64,000 nucleotides of DNA from an uncultured Clostridia bacterium (GCA_937880755.1 CALGRX010000017.1:186001-250000), one strand, 5' to 3'; shown: positions 8,141 through 17,179, numbered from the stretch's first letter. Notes: generated by a model not told the origin, from the sequence alone. Program-made: numbers and translations.

Positions 8141-8302
8141 ATAATTGACGTGAGTTATCTATTAATAGCCAATAAAAATAAAACAATATTTGATTGGTAG
8201 AACAACTTTTTTGTGACAATATAAATGGAGAAGTAACAGCGAACGAGAAGTGAGCGTGCAACGAGTAGAGAGTTCGGACGGCAAGCCGTCGGGAGCGAAG
8301 CG
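8141..8302. repeat. Direct repeat copy A (left edge of surface cassette)
   Basis: 162 bases nearly identical to 14359-14522: one substitution (tgacaat versus tgaaaat) and two single-base indels over the whole length. It contains a small palindrome (GACGGC..GCCGTC) and ends in gggagcgaagcg. With copy B it brackets the 8.3-14.3 kb cassette in the same orientation. Confidence 0.92.
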
Positions 8303-8445
8303 ACGCCGCTTGTATCAAGACTGTGACATATTTTTATGGACACTTAAAGCGAAACATAATCTAAATTTTATCGTTTTTTAATGCTGATAACTCTACTAAT
8401 ATCAATATCCAATTTTAAAAGCTATATTTACAAACATATATTTTT

Positions 8446-8460
8446 GTGGTACAATAAAAA
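8446..8460 (+). promoter_or_regulatory. -10 region upstream of the leader peptide and surface cassette
   Basis: An AT-rich stretch containing TACAAT in a ttgtggTACAATaaa context about 80 bases upstream of the leader. The -35 is weak, so the assignment is tentative. Confidence 0.35.
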
Positions 8461-8536
8461 TACAAATAACCCGTAGGAGTATTTTATACGAAAGAATAAT
8501 AAAAGTTAGAATTAATAATAAAAAGGGGGTGAGGAT

Positions 8537-8557
8537 ATGAGAAAATTAGGGACATAA
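8537..8557 (+). CDS. Six-residue leader peptide (MRKLGT)
   Basis: ATG-AGA-AAA-TTA-GGG-ACA-TAA, preceded by a very strong AGGGGGTGAGG ribosome binding site. Its last codon and stop lie in the 5' arm of a perfect hairpin (8552-8582). This is the arrangement of leader-peptide attenuators, in which a ribosome translating or stalled on the leader opens the hairpin. The first structural gene starts about 75 bases downstream. Not conserved in anything I can name, so it is a prediction from layout only. Confidence 0.45.
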   Translation: MRKLGT

Positions 8558-8590
8558 GAAAATTCTTATAATTTTCTTATGTCTTTTGTT
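8552..8590 (+). terminator. Attenuator-like hairpin after the leader peptide
   Basis: Perfect 13-bp stem (8552-8564 with 8570-8582), 5-base loop, followed by CTTTTGTT. It overlaps the leader stop codon and lies ahead of the LRR lipoprotein gene; it may be a transcription attenuator rather than a plain terminator. Confidence 0.65.
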
Positions 8591-8629
8591 GTCGCAGGAG
8601 TTTAATTGTGTTTGAAAAAGGAGGAAAAT

Positions 8630-9606
8630 ATGAAATGTTATAGATTTAAAATAATTTGCATATGTATTATAGCTATGCTTTTGTCCTTGTTTACACTTAT
8701 TGCCTGTCAAGATAACAAGCCTGAAGAAAACAAAAACGAAAAGGAAATTGATAGCATGCCTCAAATTTGGGAAGAAGGCTTCTATTATGGACCCAAACAG
8801 AATGAAGACAACTTTCAGGAAGATCCTATACACATGGAATTAAACGGCAAAAAAGAAGTTACCATAGATATAGATGATCCATATTGGGCGATGTGGGGAG
8901 CTCAAGACCTGGAAAATATCTATGTTGTAGAGAATCACCCTGCTGTTAAAAGTGTTGATGGAGTACTGTATTCTAAAAGTGGTGAGACACTTATACGTTG
9001 GCCAGCAAAAAAAACTTGTAACAAAACCAAATAAAAATATTAAATATTTCGCGCCATCATGTTATGAGTATTGCATGCAATTTTCTTCTGATTTTGAATT
9101 GCCCGATGGTGTTACAAGTATCGGAGATGGTGCATTTTTAGGATGTGCTTTGACGGAAATTCATATTAAAGAAACAGTATTAACTGTAAATAGCGGGGCC
9201 TTTGATTCGCCTTCGCTTAAAAATAACAGTTAGTTCACCAAAAGCTTATAGGACATTTTTTGCTAGCGATTATGTGCAAAAGATAATCTTCAATGAAGGA
9301 GTGAAAGATATTTTATCAAGACCAGACGAGATTGTGATTTTGCGAGATCTTAAGGAGGTTGTCTTTCTAAGCACTCTTGAACACATTGGTAATGTATTTT
9401 TTCCTGTTCATCTAAATGTAGCTCAATACATTTTAAACGATGGATTGAAAATTATTGACGAATATGCTTTTGACACTTATGCTGATTACGATGTCAGCCT
9501 TTATCAGAGGAATGTAAAGACTATTTTTATAAATTTAAATAGTGTTGCAGTAGCGTATCTATCAAAAAAAGTACCAATTTGGGATAAAGAAACAAATATA
9601 AATTAA
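8630..9606 (+). pseudogene. BspA-like leucine-rich-repeat lipoprotein, split by two frameshifts
   Basis: The ATG at 8630 (GGAGG just upstream) opens a lipoprotein: basic start, hydrophobic helix, lipobox LIAC (Cys about residue 26). The following sequence has DGVLYSK..ETLIRWPA and, after a shift at an eight-A run (9007-9014), PDGVTSIGDGAFLGC and LTEIHI. This is the LRR_5/BspA pattern of gut-bacterial surface proteins. A second shift at the A5 tract near 9219 moves it into a third frame, which carries KIIFNEGVKDI and GLKIIDEYAF repeats to the stop at 9606. Removing one A at each site would restore about 324 codons. Either decayed, phase-variable, or a read error. Confidence 0.75.
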
Positions 9607-9626
9607 ATTTATTTAGGGGGTATTTT

Positions 9627-9812
9627 ATGCAAAAAGATAGACGGAATATAAAAAATAATTTTATCTACATACTATTCCTTTTAATAGTATTGTTGATGTC
9701 GTTCATAATATTAAATTCTACTGTTGAGAATTCTATATTTACAGACAACAATGAAATTTATGGAGATTATTTGTCGTTTGACATCTATAGAAAAGTTTTT
9801 AGCCAAGAATAG
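9627..9812 (+). CDS. Small single-pass membrane protein
   Basis: 61-residue protein of unknown function with an AGGGGG ribosome binding site. Basic N-terminus (QKDRRNIKNN), one strongly hydrophobic helix (about residues 13-32), and a short acidic extracytoplasmic tail. It could equally be an uncleaved signal anchor or a truncated exported protein. Lies between the two lipoprotein genes of the cassette with the same spacing and ribosome-binding-site style, so it probably belongs to the same transcript. Confidence 0.55.
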   Translation: MQKDRRNIKNNFIYILFLLIVLLMSFIILNSTVENSIFTDNNEIYGDYLSFDIYRKVFSQE

Positions 9813-9837
9813 TGATCAAAAATAAGGAGGAAAGGTT

Positions 9838-11244
9838 ATGGAAAAGAAAACTTTTATATTGTTGACTATTGTTGTGATAACAATTTTTGCGACATGCATG
9901 GTTGCTTGCGATGACTCTTTTCAAGGCGACACGATAAAAAACGGAGTATTTTTGCTGCCTGGCGCAGAAAAAACAACTGATGAAGTCCCGTCAGATTGGG
10001 TTGCGGTCATTGGCGATAAGATGACGGTTTCCGAAGAAGGCAAGATCAGCGTGTACGAATTGAAAAAAGGAAAAGTATGTTATAATGCCGATTCGAAAAA
10101 CGGAACCTTGTCTGTTACGCTTTCAGGAAACAAGCTGATCCTCGACGATAAAGGAGAAAAGACTGAATATGTTCAAGACGAAGATTACAAGTATTCAGAT
10201 ATTACGCAAGAGTCCCTGATACCTGTTCTCGAGCCTGCGACTTTCTCCGAAGACGGCAACGATTACGTGTCTTTAAGCGGAAAATATTCAGATCAGGCGA
10301 TAAACGGGATATTGGTAGAGATAAAAACCGCAGACAGCAAGGATTATAAGATTTACGGTACCGTTATGAGTGAAGACGGCGTTTTGTCTGTTGCAATTCC
10401 TCTGCAAGAGTTCTCTCAGGGCGACAATTATATAAAATTAGGCAATGCTCAGGATTATCCTTTGATAGACGGCGGCAAAAACCTGTTTATAAAAACGGGG
10501 TCGGGCAGTATAGAATATAAAGTTACTTTAGACGAAAACGGCAATATTACTTATCTGCAAAACAATACGGCTTTAGAAAATGGAGTTTATGAATTTGCGT
10601 ATTCGGACGAGCTGATGAGTTCAGAAGAAAAAGATTACAACTATTTCGTCGTTATCGACGACATGCTTACAGAGAGCTTTAAAGGTGGGAAAAATCTTTA
10701 TTATCTCAGCGATGTTGACGGCGTTTATTCTATGAAACTCAATAATCCCGACAAAAGCGTGGGTAAGACGTTTACAGTAAAGAACGGTATAATAACGGTG
10801 ACCGTTAAAAATTCAGGCAAAGTTTATCAGCTTAAAAAAGATGACGGATATACGTATTCGGAAGAAAAGGTAAAACTGGAAAAACCCGTAAATCCGGAAT
10901 ACGGGGTTGAAAACTACGATTCGGGGCAACAGGTATGGTTCAGATTCTTCGCGTTGGATATAAGTTATCCGATAGGTGTAAAAGTCGAGATAAAAAAATC
11001 AGAATCTGAAAATTACGAATTTTACGATATAGACGTTCCTTACAGAGCGGAAATATATGTGGACGATATCGGCGCGGATAAATTTGATAAAGGCTACAAC
11101 TTTATCAGAATATGCAATGTAGGCGCTCCTGTCGCGACCAACGACAAGCGTTATTATATGGCTGAGGATTCGGAATACGTTGTATATACAGTTCTACTTG
11201 ATGAAACAGGTGTTCATATTGGAGCACTTATTGAAAATAAATAA
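9838..11244 (+). CDS. Lipoprotein with an internally duplicated domain
   Basis: 468-residue exported lipoprotein: hydrophobic signal followed by lipobox VAC (Cys about residue 24), then an acidic, beta-rich surface region. Two halves repeat the same order of segments: NGVF/NGVY, a VVI-D-M strand, YxLKK/YYLSD, K-YVQDEDYKYSD/YQLKKDDGYTYSE, a proline-rich turn, then ..GILVEIK/..GVKVEIK, Y-IY/YEFY and DNYIKLGNA/YNFIRICNV, both closing with YKVTLDENG/YTVLLDETG. No enzymatic motif is visible. Start chosen at 9838 because GGAGG is eight bases upstream. Part of the repeat-flanked cassette; codon use is richer in GC than the genes on either side. Confidence 0.75.
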   Translation: MEKKTFILLTIVVITIFATCMVACDDSFQGDTIKNGVFLLPGAEKTTDEVPSDWVAVIGDKMTVSEEGKISVYELKKGKVCYNADSKNGTLSVTLSGNKLILDDKGEKTEYVQDEDYKYSDITQESLIPVLEPATFSEDGNDYVSLSGKYSDQAINGILVEIKTADSKDYKIYGTVMSEDGVLSVAIPLQEFSQGDNYIKLGNAQDYPLIDGGKNLFIKTGSGSIEYKVTLDENGNITYLQNNTALENGVYEFAYSDELMSSEEKDYNYFVVIDDMLTESFKGGKNLYYLSDVDGVYSMKLNNPDKSVGKTFTVKNGIITVTVKNSGKVYQLKKDDGYTYSEEKVKLEKPVNPEYGVENYDSGQQVWFRFFALDISYPIGVKVEIKKSESENYEFYDIDVPYRAEIYVDDIGADKFDKGYNFIRICNVGAPVATNDKRYYMAEDSEYVVYTVLLDETGVHIGALIENK

Positions 11245-11264
11245 AATTATAGGGGGAACACAAT

Positions 11265-13941
11265 ATGAGAAACAAAAAATTATACAGTGCAACAGCATCG
11301 TGCCTTTGGATGGTATGTATTGTATTTATTGCAATAATTTGCATAGTTATTAATTCAAATGTTGTTGTTGCAGAAGAGAGCACAATAAACATAGCCTAAA
11401 GCAATTCGCTTTTGACAACAACCCAAGATAGAGATTATCTTGAAGTATTTTCGAATAATGGTGATATAGAAAAAGTAGATAACATACAAAGACATGATAT
11501 ATTAGTACAAGATGAATTGCTTGTTAGTAATACTGTGCAAAATTTTACGGAACATAAGTTACTAGATAGTGGTAGACCAGATAGTTCAAGCATTGTTATT
11601 ACGATAATGGGAGATGGTTTTACAGAATCTGAGCAAGATATATTTCTCGAAAAAGCACAAGCTGCAGTAAACGATATTTTTGGAGATGAGTCGTCAGGAA
11701 TCGAAGGCATAATACCATTCAACCAATTTAAAGATATATTCACAGTTTATGCAATTGAGGTGGTTTCAAATGAATCAGGAGTCAGCTTGGATATTAGCCA
11801 ATCGGAATATGGTAATGTAAATTTAAATGATTATATTGTTGATAATTATTTTGGAAGTAGTTTTTACTATGGACAATCTCAAGCGTCAGTACCGATAGAG
11901 AGAGCGTTGGTAGTTACTAAAGAAAATAAAGTTGAAGAATTAAAAAAAACCTAATTCAGCATTAGAAATAGTAATATGTAACTCATCAAGACATGGCGGA
12001 ACAGGTGGAAGCATAGCGGTTGTTTCCTTGTCATCAAGTATGAGTAGAACTATAGTCCATGAAATGGGACATACTTTAGCAGGGCTGGCAGATGAGTACT
12101 ACTATCCTTCTGATGGAGATTTTTCTGGGCGAGAAGCGCCGAATATGACACAGACAAATAATTTGCAGCAAATAAAATGGAAAAGATTTGTAGGAGTAGC
12201 AGGAATAGGGGCGGTTCCATTGTCTCACGGCGTTGACAGAAATGAAAACGGATTTGATAATGAAGCAGATAATTGGTTTAAACCTAGTGAAAGTTGTACA
12301 ATGCTTAATTCGAATAAGCCTTTTTGCCTTGTTTGTAAATATAATATGCTGCTTACGTTTGCAGCTATTATGGGAAATGAATTTGATTATTCAAGACTGG
12401 TAACTACTACATTTGATGATTTTGGATACCAAGGAGAAGATTTTTCATGGAAAGGCACAGTGAAAATGATCAATTTCGACGATGGCTACAGTAAAGTTGA
12501 AGACGATATTCTAATTGTCAGAGACTCTATTTTGAGTTTTGAAGTAAGTACAAAATCTAGTAACAATGCTTGGTTTGCTATTGACGGGCAGATTACATTC
12601 AATTTGACGGATTCCAGTGGAAATGTCTTGCAAACCAATATTTGTAATGTCGACGTCGGGTTGCTTAATAATGTAACATTGTCAGGTACTACATATAATA
12701 TTGATACAAGTCAACTGCCATCAGGGGTATATACTTTAAATATGACAAGCTATTTTACAAGATGGGAGTATTCAGAACAGAATACTGCTTCATATATGTT
12801 TGCGGTTAATCGACCTTTTACAGTTATGGACGGATTCGGTTACAATGAGAGTTGGTATAAATGGAACGGAAAAGTAACTTTATCCAGCGATTATTTGTAT
12901 ATGTTTAACGATCCTGATATGCTGACAATTATGGGGGATATCCCTATAAATTTTGAAATAGGTACAGTTTCAGCCTATAATGCTTGGACAGAAATTTCGG
13001 GGACTGTAACTTTAACATTGACAGACAGTGCTGGCAATGTTGTACCGTTAAATGGCAATAATTCACATGTTAGTACTGTTCGCGTAGGGTTGCTAAGTAA
13101 TACGTCTATTACGAATAGCGTTTTAAGTTTTTCATCATCCGGTTTGGCAGACGGTACCTATACTTTGACTCTTAATTGTTCGATGACGAGAAGTGGAACG
13201 ACATATAATACTTCGGATACATTTTCTTTTAATGTGCACAATGAAATGTGCGTTTCAGATGGCACGATGATTACTTTAGCAGACGGTAGTCAGAAGGCGG
13301 TTGAAGATTTAACGGGAAATGAGGAGTTGCTTGTATGGAATATGCTTACAGGGGACTTTGATTCCGCTCCGATACTGTTTATAGATAGCGACGAACAACG
13401 TTGTTACCAGATATTGAATTTGTATTTTTCTGACGGGACAAGCGTAAAAGTAATTGGGGAACATGCATTCTGGAATAAAGACCTGAATGAGTATGTGTTT
13501 TTAAGAACTGATGCTGATCAATATATCGGAGACGCGTTTGTTAAACAAACGATAAATGAGAACGGAGAGATGGTGTCAAGTGAAGCTATATTAACAGATG
13601 TTGTTGTAACAACGGAATATACAACTGCATGGAGCCCTGTAACTTACGGACATTTGTGTTATTATGTGAACGGGATGTTATCTATGCCGGGAGCAACGGA
13701 AGGGTTAATAAATATATTTGAGGTGGATCCTGACACTATGAGATACGATGAGGATGCGATGAGTCAGGATATTGCAACATACGGATTGTTTACATACGTA
13801 GAGTTTAATGCTTTGATTCCTGTTTCGGAAGAAATTTTCAACGCATTTAACGGACAATATCTGAAAGTTGCGATAGGCAAAGGTTTAACCAATTTGAACG
13901 AATTGGCAATGTTGATAGAAAAATACGAAATGCTATTTTAA
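11265..13941 (+). pseudogene. M64-type metallopeptidase fused to a Hint domain, interrupted
   Basis: The gene opens at 11265 after an AGGGGG site with a signal peptide (to about residue 36), but has an in-frame TAA at 11397-11399. The same frame resumes (11412-) with IVITIMGDGFTESEQ, the start of the IgA peptidase M64 domain. It breaks again at an A8 run (11942-11949), after which the next frame carries the zinc motif HEMGHTLAGLADEY (around 12058-12100). Two similar beta-sandwich modules follow (FDDFGYQGEDFSWKG and YNESWYKWNG each start one). Last comes a Hint (hedgehog/intein) domain beginning at Cys 13249 with GTMITLADGSQKAVEDL and GEHAFW, then a conserved C-terminal segment. No C-terminal His-Asn splice signature is seen. 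Confidence 0.75.
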
Positions 13942-14098
13942 TATAAAAAACAAAGCTTCAATGTTTTTCAATTACGTATAAAACTATCGAACCTGGAATC
14001 ATTGAAATCGATTCCAGGTTCGTGCTAAATTTAACTTCATCAAATAATTAACAGAAAGAAAACATTTAATTATGCCCGATTATAAATTTTGGCACCAT

Positions 14099-14156
14099 GG
14101 CGTGTGCTTGTCATAGACAAGTGGCGTCGCTTCGCTCCGCCAGACAAGCACACGCC
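14099..14156. repeat. Nested inverted repeat
   Basis: 14-bp perfect arms (14099-14112 and 14143-14156) around an inner 5-bp stem (TGGCG/CGCCA). The loop sequence is the reverse complement of the bases just after repeat copy A (ggagcgaagcgacgcc at 8292-8307), tying this palindrome to the repeat family. Confidence 0.8.
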
Positions 14157-14180
14157 TGCATAGATTCGGAAGGTCGCAGA

Positions 14181-14262
14181 ACGGAAAAGCGAGGGCGAGC
14201 GGAGATGCCCGCTGAACCGCTTTGGGCATTCCTCCGCTTTTCGCCTCTCGCTTATTTTCCGT
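14181..14262. repeat. 82-base imperfect palindrome with about 30 paired positions
   Basis: Five successive pairing blocks in order: ACGGAAAA/TTTTCCGT, GCGAG/CTCGC, GGCGA/TCGCC, GCGGAG/CTCCGC, ATGCCC/GGGCAT, with small bulges and a 13-base loop (14211-14223). There is no T-run, so it is not a simple terminator. Could be a structured RNA or a mobile-element end. Confidence 0.8.
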
Positions 14263-14358
14263 TTCATTGCGTACCTTATCCCGAACATCTTATTTGCAGA
14301 TTATGTGCAATTTGTCTTACGGCTTTTCTTTTCCTCCGAATTTGCCTTTTCGTTTGGC

Positions 14359-14522
14359 ATAATTGACGTGAGTTATCTATTAATAGCCAATAAAAAGTAA
14401 AACAATATTTGATTGGTAGAACAACTTTTTTGTGAAAATATAAATGGAGAAGTAACAGCGAACGAGAAGTGAGCGTGCAACGAGTAGAGAGTTCGGACGG
14501 CAAGGCCGTCGGGAGCGAAGCG
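14359..14522. repeat. Direct repeat copy B (right edge of surface cassette)
   Basis: 164 bases matching 8141-8302 at about 98 percent, same orientation, and immediately following the two large palindromes. Confidence 0.92.
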
Positions 14523-14536
14523 CCCAAATCTCTCCG

Positions 14537-14568
14537 AAAAAAAGACACCCTAATACAACTTAGGGTGT
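14537..14568 (-). terminator. Terminator of the HEPN-motif gene
   Basis: ACACCCTAA/TTAGGGTGT 9-bp stem; read on the minus strand it is followed by a run of seven T. Confidence 0.8.
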
Positions 14569-14659
14569 TGTGTAAGACGGACAAAAAAGATATTTGGGGA
14601 AGTTTTCGTATGGACTTGAACTCCTGTGATAAAATATAAATCACATTAATCTATTTGTT

Positions 14660-15799
14660 TTATCTCCTTGTGATAGGCTCCTTACAAAGGGCAGCTATAT
14701 AAAGCGAATATGCCGTTTGTATTTGTTTTATTTGTTTATAATTAAACCGCGCATCCGCTAATACAGCACACATTTCTCCTGTGTCAAACGAAAGACTCAG
14801 CGAAAGACGTAGCATTTTTTGCCCGTTCAAATCTATAGATTCAGCAGATGAAACCTTTTGAACAACATCATTATCTATAGGAATTGCACAATTATTCAAG
14901 CCCTTGTTATAATGCTCTCCATGAAAAAGTATTTTTATCGAATTAAAATTACTTTTAATATGCATTTGCAATAAGTGTTTGCACGTACTTGTATCCAAAT
15001 GAGTTAGGCTTAACTGTTTTTTGTTAGGGGCGTTCCAAAATTCAGCATTCATTTCTATCTCGTTTCTAGCTATGCTGATATCTTCCTCGTTTTCAAACTC
15101 ATTTGCTGCAATAATTATTTTTGCACAAGAGATGTAAAAATCTTCATTAAAATGAATTTGCATTATTTTTTCGTGTATACGAGTTATACTTTTTTGAAAT
15201 TGTATCACAAAAGGCAATAAATCAATACGCTCTTCCTGTTTTTTAATAAAGTCAATTTCTTCGGGTTTCCATTCGCCAAACTGCTCAAGCAATCTATCTC
15301 GTTGAGTAAAAACTTGATCTTTTTCATTTCCATCTTCATCAAGACCGATCGAAATTTGACATATTATATTTCCACAATGCTGATCAAAATTTCTCAAGCG
15401 GTACATAATACGATATTCCATGTAGTTATCGTATTCATTGGACTGCGCTTCTTTGAAACATTTATATTCTGTCGATTTTTTTCCATACGTTCGTGCAAGA
15501 TGAGTTTCCCAGTTATCTAAATATTTCTTGAAGTAGAAAAGATAGTTTGAAAGTGCCGATTGAATTTGAGTGTAATCATAAAGAGTTTTAGCTTGTCCCA
15601 ACTCCTTTAACAACTTCATAAATTTAGCATATTCTTGATTAACGAACTGCACCCTATTGTTGTCTACTTTCATATTTGAAACTTTACTAATATGTTTCAT
15701 TAATTCATTAAACTCACCCTCTGGAATATCTCTTTGGAAAATCAATGACCCATTTTTCGTATCCACAAAGTAGTAATACACCTTGCTCCTCCTTGGCAT
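14660..15799 (-). CDS. Unknown protein with a HEPN-type RNxxxH motif
   Basis: 379-residue soluble, charged, largely helical protein with no named family that I recognise. Its clearest feature is the segment YRIMYRLRNFDQHCG, giving R136-N137 followed after three residues by H141. That is the R-N-x3-H (RX4H) signature of HEPN-fold proteins, many of which are RNases in defence and toxin-antitoxin systems. A long helix precedes it, as expected for HEPN. The C-terminal half ends in a tyrosine-rich helix. Single gene with its own terminator; no antitoxin-like partner is adjacent. AT-rich and lying between cassette repeats and an IS element, so probably acquired. Nuclease activity is inference. Confidence 0.5.
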   Translation of the reverse strand: MPRRSKVYYYFVDTKNGSLIFQRDIPEGEFNELMKHISKVSNMKVDNNRVQFVNQEYAKFMKLLKELGQAKTLYDYTQIQSALSNYLFYFKKYLDNWETHLARTYGKKSTEYKCFKEAQSNEYDNYMEYRIMYRLRNFDQHCGNIICQISIGLDEDGNEKDQVFTQRDRLLEQFGEWKPEEIDFIKKQEERIDLLPFVIQFQKSITRIHEKIMQIHFNEDFYISCAKIIIAANEFENEEDISIARNEIEMNAEFWNAPNKKQLSLTHLDTSTCKHLLQMHIKSNFNSIKILFHGEHYNKGLNNCAIPIDNDVVQKVSSAESIDLNGQKMLRLSLSLSFDTGEMCAVLADARFNYKQIKQIQTAYSLYIAALCKEPITRR

Positions 15800-15839
15800 A
15801 ATTTCTTAATAACATTATATCATAAAAAACAACATATTC

Positions 15840-17060
15840 AATCATAAATGTCGTTGCTTATTCTATTTACATGATATAATTTTCAAAAGGAGGATTGTAT
15901 CATGAAATCAAAATTTACAAACGAAGAAAAACAGGCAATCTTGAAACGCTACATATCAAAATCCGAGTCGCCTACAAGTATTATAAAGTCTGTCGGAATT
16001 TCAAAAAGCACCTTTTACAAATGGCTATCGGATTACAGAAATGATCAGGTGGAAGTCAAACGCAAGGAGATAAACTTGCGAAACTTCAATCTACTTGAAG
16101 CTAAAGTAAAGCGGTTAGAGGGTATTATCGAAATTATCAAAAAAACAAATATTTTACCTAATGCTCCGTTAAAGCAAAAATTATATGCAGCGGAATAATT
16201 ATCCGGCGAATATAGTGTTCATATGATCTGCGACGCGTTAGACATTTCCCGAGGAACATATTACAACCACATTCTTCGCAATAAAAGAGATAATACGTGG
16301 TATGCAAAACGGCGAGAAGCTCTCCGCATCCAAATACAAGAGGTTTTCGATGAAAACAGTCAAATTTTCGGTGCAAGAAAAATAGCTGCCATCTTACGAA
16401 ATAAAGGAGTTAAAGTAAGCGATGAAATGGTACGAGAATTAATGAAAGATATGGGGCTTGTAAGCATTCGGCAGGAAGCAAAGAAACTTTATACCGATGA
16501 CATAAAAAGGCACAAAAATTATCTTAATCAAGAATTCGATCCAGACGCACCCAATCAAGTGTGGGTAAGTGACATCACTTATTTCAAATGCAACGGCAAA
16601 TCGTATTATATTTGCGTTATCATCGACTTATATGCACGAAAAGTTATCGCTTATAGAGCAGGCAAGAAAAATAGTACGCAACTCATAAAAACAACTTTCA
16701 GGCAAGCCTATGAAAATCGACAGCCGTCATCCTCATTGATTTTTCATACTGATTGAGGCGCAAATTATTGTTCCAAGACCTTAAATGATTATATAAAATC
16801 GTTAGGTATTACTCGCTCGTTCTCCCGTCCATATGTTCCATACGACAATTCCGTTATCGAGTCTTTCTTCGCCTCCTTAAAAAGAGAAGAATTATATAGA
16901 AAGAAATATCGCACAGAAGGCGAGTTATTCCAAGCCCTTAATGATTATATGGATTTCTATAACACACGCCGCCCTCACGCCAAGATTCAATACAAGACTC
17001 CCGAACAAAAAGAACGTGAATATTCAGCAATATTCGGAAGTTCTCATAATGAGTAATCGG
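15840..17060 (+). mobile_element. IS3-family (IS150-like) insertion sequence, inactive
   Basis: One orfA/orfB transposase unit plus a short upstream region. I could not find convincing terminal inverted repeats, so the ends are approximate. The transposase reading carries two internal stop codons (see the transposase entry). Confidence 0.75.
15902..17056 (+). pseudogene. IS3-family transposase with two in-frame stops
   Basis: A single frame of 385 codons covers both transposase parts. Residues 1-98 are the OrfA helix-turn-helix (KSTFYKWLSDYR) and coiled region, ending at TAA 16196-16198. The frame continues directly with SGEYSVHMICDALDISRGTYYNH, the usual OrfB start, then the DDE integrase core: D in VWVSDITYF, D in FHTD, E in NSVIESFF. 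A TGA at 16754-16756 falls immediately after the second catalytic Asp, where relatives have Gln or Arg. IS3 elements normally join OrfA and OrfB by a -1 frameshift between different frames; here both are in one frame, so the stops look like point mutations. Confidence 0.85.
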
Positions 17061-17179
17061 ACTATGGGGGTTCAAAAACAATATTTTGATTTTAATTGTA
17101 TGCCGATTTTGAGTTTTTCTGTTTTGCAGTCTAATATAAAAATTAAAAAAGCGACTTCTAAAAGCCGCTTAAATAAAGG

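Noticed and set aside
14525..14536. Ten-base match to the tRNA-Ser 3' end (aatctctccg) as a possible att site
   Set aside because: Too short and in the opposite orientation to be distinguished from chance.
14600..14640. tRNA-like T-arm (gagttcaagtcc on the minus strand) as a possible tRNA or att-site remnant
   Set aside because: The T-stem does not pair and no acceptor or anticodon arm can be built.
14070..14644. ORFs over the palindromes and repeat copy B on both strands, and the similar short ORFs at 8097-8343
   Set aside because: They are translations of the repeat and hairpin sequence (for example the shared YWLLIDNSRQL string) and lack ribosome binding sites.
16196..16756. Alternative genetic code, suggested by TAA and TGA inside the transposase frame
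   Set aside because: Many intact genes in the window end with TAA and TGA and none has these codons internally; plain mutation is simpler.
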